NCBI GenBank assembly: GCA_018402385.1
Contig: JAGYJA010000004.1
Location: 186,001 to 250,000, forward strand
Length of the DNA stretch: 64,000 nucleotides
DNA from: Flavobacteriaceae bacterium
GTDB lineage: Bacteria; Bacteroidota; Bacteroidia; Flavobacteriales; Flavobacteriaceae
Reading direction: 5' to 3'
Shown: piece after piece, positions 31,695 through 40,542 of the stretch
Numbering within the stretch: position 1 is the first letter of the stretch
Layout of the letters: each line of letters begins with the position of its first letter
Translations under genes and position numbers: made by a program
The notes under the pieces: model-generated
Databases searched by the model: none
What the model was told of the DNA's origin: nothing
What the model saw: only the letters and a program-made list of their open reading frames with translations

Positions 31695-34501
31695 GACTTC
31701 AAGGCTTTTTTTAAAACAGTCACCGGATGAATCGCATCACGCTGAGTCCCTTCTTTGATTTGATGCCTGCAACTAGTTCCTGAAGCTACTATGATTGTAT
31801 CTGGGTTAGCCTTACGTACAGCAGGAAACAAAGTGAGTTCGCCCATTTGCATACTAATATCATAATGCTCCTTTTCATACCCAAAAGAACCTGCCATACC
31901 ACAACACCCAGAAGGAATAACAGTTACCTTATAATTTTTTGGAAGATTGAGGATATTAAATGTGTGTTCTACGGATGAAAGGGCTTTTTGATGACAATGT
32001 AAGTGAAGCTTAACAGTTTTAACTTCTTCCGTAAATAAATCTGAGGGAATATTTCCATTTTTTATTTCTTTCGAAAGAAATTCATCAATGGTAAACGAAT
32101 TTTTAGCCAAATGTGCTGCTGCTTTCTTGTCATCACCCAGTCTGAGATATTCATCTCTAAAAGTTAATATTGCTGAAGGCTCTAAACCAATCAAGGGGAT
32201 CTCATTAGTTATAAGTTCTTTAAAAATTTCGATATTTGCATTTGCACATGCTTTAGCTTCCTTTAAAAAGCCCTTGGAAATCATAGCTCTTCCACTCTCC
32301 ACATGGTGAACAACAAGTACTTGATACCCCAAATGAAACAATAATTTTATAGCATCTATTCCAATTGATGTATCTAGGAATTCTGTAAACTCATCTATAA
32401 ATAAATAAACTTCTTTTTTATTACTAATGAATTGTTTTTTAATAAGTTGATATTCTTTATTTAAATCTATAGATGATAGTAACGGGAGCTTTCTTTTTGG
32501 AGCAATTCCCATACTTTTTTTTATTAAATAAGAGGAAATCGGGTGACTGAAAAGAAAGTTTGTCACAGGTCTGAACCGGCTCCCCATTTTGTTATAGTGA
32601 TGGTTTTTAGCAAAGACTTTTGACCGAAGACTTTTTCCGTTTTCTTTTTGGTATTGATATTCAAACTCGGCTTTCAAAGCGGCCATATCTACATTTGACG
32701 GGCACTCACTTTTACAACCTTTGCAACTGATGCACAAATCAAAAACTTCTTTCAGTTCCCTGTGGTCAAACTTATTTACTTTTTCGCTGTTGGTGAGAAA
32801 TTCACGCAAGGCATTGGCGCGACCCCGTGTACTATCCTTTTCATCCTTTGTCACACGATAACTGGGACACATCATGCCGCCGGCAGCTTCCAGTTTTCGG
32901 CAATCACCACTACCGTTGCATTTTTCTGCTGCCCTAAGAATGCCCTTCGAATCTGAAAAATTCAAAAGAGTTTGTATTTGAGGTTCTTCACGTTCCGGTA
33001 TATACCTCAGGTTATCAGTGATGTGATAAGAATCAATAATTTTTCCGGGGTTCATGATTCCGTTAGGATCAAAAAGGTTTTTAAGTTGTTTTAATAGTTC
33101 ATAATTGGCTTCCCCAATCAAAAAGGGAATGAAGGAAGACCTCACGATACCATCACCGTGCTCTCCACTCATGGATCCTCTGTATTTTTTAACCAGATTT
33201 GCAACAGCATTTGTGATTTCTTCAAACAGTTTTACATCGTCTTTTTTCTTTAAGTTTAGTATGGGTCGCAAATGGAGTTCGCCTGCACCCGCGTGTGCAT
33301 AATACACCGCTTTTTGCCCAAATTTTTTCATCAACTCTGTAAATTCATTGATATAGTCTGTCAAGTCATCAAGAGCTACTGCAGTATCTTCAATACAAGC
33401 TACTGCTTTTTTATCGCCAACCATATTTCCCAATAAACCAAGACCGGCTTTGCGCAGCTCCAATGCTTTATCTATATCCGCTCCTTGTAATATGGGTAAG
33501 GCATAAGCCAGATTTTGTTGTTCCAAATCATCACAAAGTAATTGTGCTTTCTTCAAAGATTCTTCCGGGGAGTGTGATTTAATTTCCAAAAGAAGAATTG
33601 CCTCCGGATCTCCATCAATAAACAAGCGGTACTCTTTGTATTTTAAACTTGCTTTGGTGCAATCCAGGATCACTTTATCCATCATCTCACAGGTAAACAA
33701 ATCGTGTTTCATAGCTGGAACAACTGCTTTCATACAGTTTTCAATGGAATCAAAATGTGCTGCAATCATCACGGTTTCAGCAGGGGGCAAATCGTCGAGT
33801 TGCAGCTTGATTTTTGAAGTAAAAGCAAGTGTTCCTTCACTTCCGCAAAGGAGTTTACAAAGATTAAAGGTGTTTCCGTTCTCTGTAAATACTTCTGTTT
33901 TTATTAATTCATCAATTGCATACCCGGTATTTCTTCGATGAATTTCAGGTTTTGGAAAGGAATCGATGATGTTTTTTTGAACAGCTTTATCGGCTAAAAG
34001 TTGATAAAGGTATTTATAAATTTTTCCTTCCAAAGTGGTTTCTTTCGCTTTAGCGAAAAATGTATTTACATCAATTTCACCAAAAGTTACCAATGAGCCA
34101 TCTGTCAAAACAACTTCCATTTGAAGTACCTTATCTCTTGTGACACCATATTTGATGGAAGTGGTTCCGCTGGAATTGTTTCCCACCATCCCTCCTATCA
34201 TACAGCGGTTTGACGTGGAAGTATTTGGACCAAAAAAAAGTTGGTGCTTTGCCAATTCCCGATTTAAATCATCACGAATAACACCGGGGGCTACGGTTAC
34301 TGTTTTATTGGTTTTATCAATCTCAAGTATTTGTGTGAAGTGCTTTGAAACATCTACCACTATACCTTTTCCAACACATTGCCCGGCGAGAGAAGTACCG
34401 GCTGTGCGCGGAATTAAGCCAATTCCTTCTTTGCTTGCAAAAGCGAGTAATTTTTGTAAATCGGAAGTATTTTTAGGAAAAGCAACCCCCAAAGGCAGCA
34501 T
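31691..34501 (-). CDS. FAD- and Fe-S-containing oxidoreductase (D-lactate/glycolate dehydrogenase type), start codon damaged
   Basis: 936 residues as drawn, a fusion of a FAD-linked oxidase (PCMH: PRTAGTSLAGQCVGKGIVVD, then GGMVGNNSSGTTSIKYG; FAD-oxidase C-terminus with AHAGAGELHLRP and SGEHGDGIVRS) and a GlpC-like half. The latter has Cys clusters CNGSGDCRKL...MMCPS (near residue 530), CISCKGCKSECPS (near 590) and a C-terminal GCCGMAGSFG. It would oxidise a 2-hydroxy acid and pass electrons to the membrane. Homology continues upstream for about 38 codons (KSLNEYKLKQLADNLEG..., ATDASVYR) to 34618 without ATG, GTG or TTG. The codon at 34618 is AGG, one base from ATG. Confidence 0.88.
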   Translation of the reverse strand: MLPLGVAFPKNTSDLQKLLAFASKEGIGLIPRTAGTSLAGQCVGKGIVVDVSKHFTQILEIDKTNKTVTVAPGVIRDDLNRELAKHQLFFGPNTSTSNRCMIGGMVGNNSSGTTSIKYGVTRDKVLQMEVVLTDGSLVTFGEIDVNTFFAKAKETTLEGKIYKYLYQLLADKAVQKNIIDSFPKPEIHRRNTGYAIDELIKTEVFTENGNTFNLCKLLCGSEGTLAFTSKIKLQLDDLPPAETVMIAAHFDSIENCMKAVVPAMKHDLFTCEMMDKVILDCTKASLKYKEYRLFIDGDPEAILLLEIKSHSPEESLKKAQLLCDDLEQQNLAYALPILQGADIDKALELRKAGLGLLGNMVGDKKAVACIEDTAVALDDLTDYINEFTELMKKFGQKAVYYAHAGAGELHLRPILNLKKKDDVKLFEEITNAVANLVKKYRGSMSGEHGDGIVRSSFIPFLIGEANYELLKQLKNLFDPNGIMNPGKIIDSYHITDNLRYIPEREEPQIQTLLNFSDSKGILRAAEKCNGSGDCRKLEAAGGMMCPSYRVTKDEKDSTRGRANALREFLTNSEKVNKFDHRELKEVFDLCISCKGCKSECPSNVDMAALKAEFEYQYQKENGKSLRSKVFAKNHHYNKMGSRFRPVTNFLFSHPISSYLIKKSMGIAPKRKLPLLSSIDLNKEYQLIKKQFISNKKEVYLFIDEFTEFLDTSIGIDAIKLLFHLGYQVLVVHHVESGRAMISKGFLKEAKACANANIEIFKELITNEIPLIGLEPSAILTFRDEYLRLGDDKKAAAHLAKNSFTIDEFLSKEIKNGNIPSDLFTEEVKTVKLHLHCHQKALSSVEHTFNILNLPKNYKVTVIPSGCCGMAGSFGYEKEHYDISMQMGELTLFPAVRKANPDTIIVASGTSCRHQIKEGTQRDAIHPVTVLKKALKS

Positions 34502-34755
34502 TCTGTAAACAGAAGCATCTGTTGCATAAAGAGCAAGGGTTGTACTATCATAAGCCAGATTTCCCTCTAAATTATCAGCTAACTGTTTCAGTTTGTATTC
34601 GTTTAGTGATTTTACCCTCTAAAGGTACGATTTCCTTAAAAAATACTATTAACATGATTTAATACTTATTAACTAAACATTAGTAGTAAACATAAAATAG
34701 TATTCATTATTTTAAGTTAAATTGCAGAATAATCATTAAATAATTAATTTATATT

Positions 34756-35241
34756 ATGAAAAAAGTATTGTTTACAGTATTATTTTTTACAGGATTATTA
34801 TTAACAGCTGAAGCGCAACAGATTGCCGACAACGCAATTGGTATTCGTATTGGAGATAATGACGGTTTTGGAACTGAAGTGAATTATCAACGCGCAATTG
34901 GAGGAAATAACAGATTGGAATTTGGTCTTGGATGGAGAAGCAATAGTGATTTAAATGCTTTTAAACTCACAGGACTTTACCAGTGGGTATGGAATATAGA
35001 CGGTGGATTTAACTGGTATGCTGGTGTTGGCGGAGGTGTTGGAAGTATTGATTTTGACAGGGATTTTCCCGAAAACCCGGATAATGAAACATTTATATTT
35101 GTTGCCGGTGACGTTGGTATTGAATACAATTTTGACATTCCATTAATGATATCTCTTGATTTCAGACCTGAAATTGGGTTTGGAGATTACAGAGATGATT
35201 TGGGATTTGATATCGGACTTGGTTTAAGATATCAATTCTAG
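34756..35241 (+). CDS. small outer-membrane beta-barrel-like protein
   Basis: 161 residues with a Sec signal (LLLTAEAQQ, cleaved near residue 21). The mature part is alternating hydrophobic/polar beta strands (NRLEFGLGWRS, FKLTGLYQWVWNI, FNWYAGVGGGVGSIDF, IEYNFDIPLMISLDFRPEIGFG, LGLGLRYQF) ending in an aromatic residue (F), as in eight-stranded outer-membrane barrels. No enzymatic motif is seen. It has its own terminator. Function unknown. Confidence 0.75.
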   Translation: MKKVLFTVLFFTGLLLTAEAQQIADNAIGIRIGDNDGFGTEVNYQRAIGGNNRLEFGLGWRSNSDLNAFKLTGLYQWVWNIDGGFNWYAGVGGGVGSIDFDRDFPENPDNETFIFVAGDVGIEYNFDIPLMISLDFRPEIGFGDYRDDLGFDIGLGLRYQF

Positions 35242-35263
35242 TTACAAGAAGTAACTAAAATTT

Positions 35264-35303
35264 AAAATCGCATTACTGAAAGTTCAGTAATGCGATTTTT
35301 TTT
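35264..35303. terminator. strong terminator between barrel and PrcB-like genes
   Basis: A 16-17 bp stem (AAATCGCATTACTGA, loop AAGT) followed by eight T on the plus strand, 22 bp after the barrel gene stop. The A-run on the left arm lets it serve the convergent gene too. Confidence 0.85.
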
Positions 35304-35315
35304 ATGTATCATTTA

Positions 35316-35759
35316 TTATTTAAAGATAATTGTTTCATTTTTATCGATTACAGCAATACAAAATGGATTTGTAAGTGCCATAGTTACCGGTTCGTCCGCG
35401 TTTGGTGTGGTGGTTTTTACGGTCACATAAGTGATAGTTCCATTAACTTCAACATTTTCCACTCCAATACTATAACCGCCGGTATTGTGCAAACCGGAAT
35501 GTAGAGATAAAACAACTTGTTTGTTAAAATCAATGGACTTCATTTTATTCATAGCAATTTCTTCCATCTGAAGTCCTTCTATGGATTTATTGAGTTCATC
35601 TTGGGTTTTGATGACCTCATAGCTTTTGGTTTCTTTGCCTCCATAATCACTTTGAGCGATGATCTCAAAATTTGCATTGGGATTGTTATCTTGTGTTTGT
35701 TTTGTGCTTTCACAATTAGAGAAAAAGAGTGCAGCTAGAATAATCGTAATATATTTCAT
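35316..35759 (-). CDS. PrcB-like lipoprotein
   Basis: 147 residues; lipoprotein signal (LFFSNCEST, Cys near 15). The C-terminal 70 residues match the PrcB_C pattern: QVVLSLHSGLHNTGGYSIGVENVEV, then YVTVKTTTP and a closing strand NPFCIAVID. PrcB was named as a subunit of the Treponema dentilisin protease complex; in Bacteroidota it is a stand-alone lipoprotein of unknown role. Its ATG shares one base with the bshA stop (TAATG), so it is probably translated by coupling to bshA. Confidence 0.75.
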   Translation of the reverse strand: MKYITIILAALFFSNCESTKQTQDNNPNANFEIIAQSDYGGKETKSYEVIKTQDELNKSIEGLQMEEIAMNKMKSIDFNKQVVLSLHSGLHNTGGYSIGVENVEVNGTITYVTVKTTTPNADEPVTMALTNPFCIAVIDKNETIIFK

Positions 35760-36901
35760 TATAGTTTTATTTTTAATTTTTCAACGGATTGAAGGTACAA
35801 CTTTTCATAAACAGGTACAATTTTATGAATATCAAATCTTGCAGCTGTCTTCTTAGCTTCAATTTTAAAGATGTTTAGTGTCGTCTTATCTTTTAAAATC
35901 TTCAGTGTATTTTTAGTCATCTCCTGTACATCTCCCACATCACTTAAAAAACCACTTATACCGTGCTCGTTAACTTCCGGCAAACCGCCAGTATTTGTAG
36001 ATATTACAGGAACACCACAAGCCATTGCTTCTAGTGCAGCTAGTCCGAAGCTCTCTTTTTCTGATGGGAGTAAAAAGATATCTGTAAAACAGAGGATTTC
36101 TATCACTTCATCACTATTGCCCAGAAATATTACTTTATTTTCGATATTTAATTTTTGGCAGAGCTCCTCTGCAATTTCTTTTTCAGGTCCCTCACCCACC
36201 ATTATCAGTTTTGCAGGAATTGATTTTTGTACCTCATAAAACACCTTCACCACATCATCGATACGTTTTACTTTCCTGAAATTACTCACGTGTGTGAGAA
36301 TATACTCGTGCTCTTCGGCCATCACATGTCGCTGGCAATCATTTGATTTTGTATTGTTGTGTTTGTCCAAATCTATAAAATTTGGAACGACCTCAATAGG
36401 TACTTTTGTGTCAAACAATCGCAAGGTATCGTCTTTTAAACTTTGAGAAACCGATGTTACCACATCACTTTTATTGATACTAAATGTCACTGCCGGCTTA
36501 TAAAAGGGGTGATTGCCCACCAAAGTGATATCTGTGCCATGGAGTGTAGTTACCATGGGAATTTTAATCCCTTCTTCTTCCAGCATTTTTTTAGCCATAT
36601 ACCCTGCATACGCATGTGGAATAGCATAATGCACATGCAACACTTCAATGGAATGCAGTTTCACGACATCCACTAGTTTACTGGAAAGCGCTAACTCATA
36701 AGGCTGGTATTTAAATAGAGGATACTCCGGTATATTTACTTCGTGAAAATGAATATGATTTGCTAACAGTTCGAGTCGCACCGGTTGCTTATAAGTAATA
36801 AAATGTATTTCGTGACCTCTTTTTGCCAGTTCAGTTCCTAGCTCGGTAGCGACGACACCACTACCTCCAAAAGTTGGGTAACATACTATGGCAATTTTCA
36901 T
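35759..36901 (-). CDS. bshA: N-acetyl-alpha-D-glucosaminyl L-malate synthase
   Basis: 380 residues, GT4 glycosyltransferase, first enzyme of bacillithiol synthesis (UDP-GlcNAc plus L-malate). BshA signatures: IVCYPTFGGSGVVATELGTELAKRGHEIHF at the start, LHVHYAIPHAYAGYMAK near 100, TLHGTDITLVGNHPFYKP near 123, the nucleotide-binding SNFRKVKRIDDVV near 212 and the ESFGLAALEAMACGVPVI motif near 287. Length is standard. bshB and bshC are not in the window. The predicted low-molecular-weight thiol is therefore bacillithiol, which bears on the reading of the GshB-like gene. Confidence 0.92.
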   Translation of the reverse strand: MKIAIVCYPTFGGSGVVATELGTELAKRGHEIHFITYKQPVRLELLANHIHFHEVNIPEYPLFKYQPYELALSSKLVDVVKLHSIEVLHVHYAIPHAYAGYMAKKMLEEEGIKIPMVTTLHGTDITLVGNHPFYKPAVTFSINKSDVVTSVSQSLKDDTLRLFDTKVPIEVVPNFIDLDKHNNTKSNDCQRHVMAEEHEYILTHVSNFRKVKRIDDVVKVFYEVQKSIPAKLIMVGEGPEKEIAEELCQKLNIENKVIFLGNSDEVIEILCFTDIFLLPSEKESFGLAALEAMACGVPVISTNTGGLPEVNEHGISGFLSDVGDVQEMTKNTLKILKDKTTLNIFKIEAKKTAARFDIHKIVPVYEKLYLQSVEKLKIKL

Positions 36902-36965
36902 ATTTTGATGGTTATTGGTTAATGGTTGTATTGTGCGTTTTTATTGGATTTTGGAATATTATATT

Positions 36966-39887
36966 TTAATAATCAATCGCATCATATATGGCTTGTTGAA
37001 TTTCAGTTCTTATGTTGCTTCTAATCAATTCTCTGTTGTTGACATCCGGATAGGTTCTGTTTGATAAAAATACATACACAATTTCACTTTCAGGATCTGC
37101 CCATGTATAAGTGCCTGTAAAGCCCGAATGACCAAAACTGGTCATAGAAACACAACCACAAGTGGGACCCACTGTTCCCAATTGGGGCTTATCAAAGCCT
37201 ACTCCTCTTCTCACATTTTCATCACAAAAATAACAGGTATTGAATGCGTCAAGGGATTCCGGAACAAAATAGCGTTTTCCTCCATAAAAACCTCTTTGAA
37301 CATACATTTGCATGATTTTAGCGATGTCATTGGCATTGGAAAAAATTCCGGCATGACCGTTTACTCCACCCATCATCGCAGCTCCTTGGTCGTGAACATA
37401 GCCGTGAACTTTCTGCATTCTAAAATCATTGTCTATCTCTGTGGGAGGAATTTTAGTTAGCGGAAACCGTTTGGTAGGCAAATATCCGGTAAAATTTGCT
37501 CCCAAGCTTTCATAATATTCTTCTTGGACAATTTCTTCGAGAGGCTTTTCATAATGGTTTTCTATGAACTTTTTTAAAATATAATAAGGTAAATCACTGT
37601 ACAAATATTTTACAGGACTTGAAACATCACTCTCCAGAATAATTTGCTGGATACTATCTTCCAAATCATCGCGGGCATAAAGATTTTCACTTACAATGGT
37701 TGAAAATCCGTGTTCCGGTGATAACCGATAATAATTTGAAGCCGGTTTTTTTGTAATACTGTCTAATGTCTTTTTATAAAAAGGTATCCATGATTTTAAA
37801 CCTGCATAATGGGATAAGAGCTCCTTTAATGGAATGAATGATTTGTTTGATAATTTGTACTCAGGCAGCAAATCGCCTAATGTACTTTCCAGGGTAATAA
37901 CTCCCTGATCTGCCAGTTTGATGAGTATGGGAACCGATGCTAAAATTTTGGTAAGGGAGGCGACATCATAGATATGATCATCTTCCACAGCAATTTTCTT
38001 TTCTTGCGTGTGGTATCCATAGTTTTTTTGAAAGATTACTTTTCCGTGACGTGCGACCAAAACCTGAACACCGGGAGCCATGTTTTGTGAAACAACCCTT
38101 CTAGCCAAACTATCGACTTTTTTAAGTTTTTGGGTGTTCATACCCACACTTTCAGGCGTTCCATAACTTAAGCGACCCATAAAGTTTGTGGTTATTTTAG
38201 TATTCACAGGAAAAGCTTCCCCGGCAGAAACGGGTAATTTGCCTTTTGCTGCCCGGGCCCCAAAAATAATTTGTGCAGAAATTTCCTGTGCCACATTACT
38301 GTTCTGATAAGATACTACTATTCCTTCAAAATTGGTGGTCGTTTTTAAATCCAACAAGGCATAAGGTCTGGTAAAAATATTAAGAATTACTTTATTTGTG
38401 CGCGCAATTTCATAAATCCATGTGAGCTCTCTTTGGCTCATTTTGTAGCTTTGCCAGGGATTGTCATTGGGCTTATGGAAACCAATAATTATAGTTTCAT
38501 ATGCTTTTAATTGAGCTATTAAATCATCCAGGGTGGTTGCCTTCACCCAATCTACCTGCGCATACTTTTGCAATTGTTTTAAAAATGGTTGTCCATCTGC
38601 ATCCCCAAAATTTACGTAAGCAAATTTTTTATTTTTCAATTCCTTGACCGGTAAAACATCCTTGCTGTTTTTGACGACAGTTATTGCATTTTCAATTAGT
38701 TCTTCATACAGTTTATGATCCAAAGGTGAATTGAGTTCTTCAAACAAATACTCCGTTTTTACAGGTTTAAACTCGTTGAGTCCCACCTTGAATTTAGCCA
38801 TCAAGATTTTTTTGACAGAATGTGCCAAACGTTCTTCGGTTATGTTTCCCTTTTTAAAGCTCTCTACAATAAGGCCAATCGCTTTAGGAACGTTTTCTGA
38901 AATGAGTAAAACATCATTTCCGGCTTGAAAAGCCGCTAAATCCACCTCACCGGGTGCCGTAAAATTTGAAACACCTTTCATATTCAAAGCATCTGTAAAG
39001 ATCAAACCTTGAAAGCCCATCTTTTCTTTTAGTAAATCTGTAACGATGGGTTTAGACAATGAGGAAGGATAATTTTGACGAGGTTCCAGACCGGGTACAT
39101 TCAAATGGGCTACCATCACACTGGCGAGACCTCTTGAAAACAGGTGTTTGTATGGATACAGTTCGACACTATCAATACGCTGTTGCGAAAACGAAATGGT
39201 TGGCAAGGTTTTATGAGAATCACTATCCGTATCACCGTGACCCGGAAAATGCTTGGCATTTGCCAAAACCCCTGTGCTTTGCATCCCCTGCATAAAAGCA
39301 GCAGATTTCATAGTGACATTTTCAAGGTCTTCGCCAAAAGAACGATTCCCAATAATGGGATTGTTGGGATTTGTATTGATATCAACAACCGGAGCAAAAT
39401 TAATATGAACACCCAGGCGCTTGTTGTGCTCGCCAATGCGTTTTCCAACTTTATAAATTAGTTGCGGATCTTCTATGGCTCCCAAGGTCATATTCCAAGG
39501 AAAAGCAAAGGTAGAATCCAATCTCATTGCGAGGCCCCATTCTGCATCCATTGCAATTAACAAGGGGGTTTTTGATGCTCTTTGAAAATCGTTTGTGATT
39601 TTTGCCTGCCTGCCGGGACCACCTTTTGAAAAAATAATTCCACCAATGTGAAAGTCAGTGATTAACTTTTTGATGCTCGCTATTTTTGATTTGGGGTCTG
39701 AAGAAAATAAATCGACCATAAACAATTGTCCTACACGCTCTTCAAGGCTCATGGCATCATAAATACTATCCACCCATTTCTGCTGATTTTCAAAGTTATC
39801 AAGTTTGTGAAGGGGGTGTAACTGTTGTGAAAAAACAGCATAAATATTTATAAGAAAAAAAGCGGTTGTTATAAGGTATTTATTCAT
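36966..39887 (-). CDS. GH3 beta-N-acetylglucosaminidase fused to a serine beta-lactamase-like hydrolase
   Basis: 973 residues with a Sec signal. Residues about 30-370 are a NagZ-type GH3 domain: KHFPGHGDTDSDSH (the catalytic His-loop) and IFTDALNMKG (Asp nucleophile). A GH3 C-terminal domain follows (about 400-570). Residues about 600-970 are a class C beta-lactamase/PBP4-like domain with S-x-x-K (SLTK), Y-x-N-type YSD and HSG motifs, all intact. Periplasmic; likely to trim peptidoglycan muropeptides, cutting sugar and perhaps peptide or ester. The fusion is known in Bacteroidota. It stands alone between bshA and a conserved hypothetical gene. Confidence 0.9.
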   Translation of the reverse strand: MNKYLITTAFFLINIYAVFSQQLHPLHKLDNFENQQKWVDSIYDAMSLEERVGQLFMVDLFSSDPKSKIASIKKLITDFHIGGIIFSKGGPGRQAKITNDFQRASKTPLLIAMDAEWGLAMRLDSTFAFPWNMTLGAIEDPQLIYKVGKRIGEHNKRLGVHINFAPVVDINTNPNNPIIGNRSFGEDLENVTMKSAAFMQGMQSTGVLANAKHFPGHGDTDSDSHKTLPTISFSQQRIDSVELYPYKHLFSRGLASVMVAHLNVPGLEPRQNYPSSLSKPIVTDLLKEKMGFQGLIFTDALNMKGVSNFTAPGEVDLAAFQAGNDVLLISENVPKAIGLIVESFKKGNITEERLAHSVKKILMAKFKVGLNEFKPVKTEYLFEELNSPLDHKLYEELIENAITVVKNSKDVLPVKELKNKKFAYVNFGDADGQPFLKQLQKYAQVDWVKATTLDDLIAQLKAYETIIIGFHKPNDNPWQSYKMSQRELTWIYEIARTNKVILNIFTRPYALLDLKTTTNFEGIVVSYQNSNVAQEISAQIIFGARAAKGKLPVSAGEAFPVNTKITTNFMGRLSYGTPESVGMNTQKLKKVDSLARRVVSQNMAPGVQVLVARHGKVIFQKNYGYHTQEKKIAVEDDHIYDVASLTKILASVPILIKLADQGVITLESTLGDLLPEYKLSNKSFIPLKELLSHYAGLKSWIPFYKKTLDSITKKPASNYYRLSPEHGFSTIVSENLYARDDLEDSIQQIILESDVSSPVKYLYSDLPYYILKKFIENHYEKPLEEIVQEEYYESLGANFTGYLPTKRFPLTKIPPTEIDNDFRMQKVHGYVHDQGAAMMGGVNGHAGIFSNANDIAKIMQMYVQRGFYGGKRYFVPESLDAFNTCYFCDENVRRGVGFDKPQLGTVGPTCGCVSMTSFGHSGFTGTYTWADPESEIVYVFLSNRTYPDVNNRELIRSNIRTEIQQAIYDAIDY

Positions 39888-39997
39888 AGAGAATGCAAAA
39901 CAAAAAGTGTGCTAAAAATTATTTGGTATCCTTACAAATGTACTAAATTTAAGAAGGATAAAAATGGTAAGAAAAACTAAATTTACTTGAAAACAGC

Positions 39998-40480
39998 TTA
40001 AAAAAGCCGCGCATGCCAACTCTCTTCAGCAGGCACTTCCCAGTTTTCGATATATTCAGCTTTCGAATTGACCAGGTTATTAAAAACAATTGTGCTTTTG
40101 GAAATGGCTTTGGATTTTGCCATTGCTTTGAAATCGTTTAAAGTTTTATGTGCAATGAATTGACCAGTATAATAAGTCACATTCATTTTGTCGAGCAAGT
40201 CCACTTGAAATTGCTTTTCCAATTGTTGTATAAAATGCACAGAAGCATCTATAGAACAACCAGAGGCAGAAGCATTCTCCTGATTTAAACCAATAACAAT
40301 AAATCGGTTGTATTTGATTTCAAAACCCGCTTCCAGAGAACTGCCATGAGCTGTCCATTGTGTTAAAAAATCGGTAAGCTGCACACTCAATTGAGTCACT
40401 TCTTCATCACTGAATTTCCTGTTGGATTGATAAATCCAAAGGCGGGAATGATCTGGTAAGGTTTCAAAATCTACGAACAT
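39998..40480 (-). CDS. conserved Bacteroidota protein of unknown function
   Basis: 160 residues, cytoplasmic, no signal. Conserved-looking features are the N-terminal SRLWIYQSNRKFS, a central GLNQENASASGCSIDASVHFIQQLEK (Cys-Ser with a Gly, near residue 75) and a final WEVPAEESWHARLF. I recall homologues labelled 'ABC transporter ATPase', but there is no Walker A, signature or Walker B motif, so that name is not supported. It lies 60 bp downstream of the Hdr-like Fe-S gene on the same strand and may belong to that unit. Confidence 0.75.
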   Translation of the reverse strand: MFVDFETLPDHSRLWIYQSNRKFSDEEVTQLSVQLTDFLTQWTAHGSSLEAGFEIKYNRFIVIGLNQENASASGCSIDASVHFIQQLEKQFQVDLLDKMNVTYYTGQFIAHKTLNDFKAMAKSKAISKSTIVFNNLVNSKAEYIENWEVPAEESWHARLF

Positions 40481-40484
40481 AATT

Positions 40485-40540
40485 TGAAGTTTGAAGTTAG
40501 AAGAACGAGGTTAGAAATACGAGGTTAGAAGTTGGATCTT
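40485..40540. repeat. degenerate GAAGTTTGAAGTTAGAAG-type repeat
   Basis: GAAGTTTGAAG, GTTAGAAG, GAGGTTAGAAAT and GAGGTTAGAAG words follow each other between two genes on the same strand. They match the unit of the 54520-54673 array with changes. Confidence 0.6.
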
Positions 40541-40542
40541 CA

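Noticed and set aside
39998-40480. ABC transporter ATPase
   Set aside because: A label I recall for this family, but there is no Walker A, signature motif or Walker B in the 160 residues.
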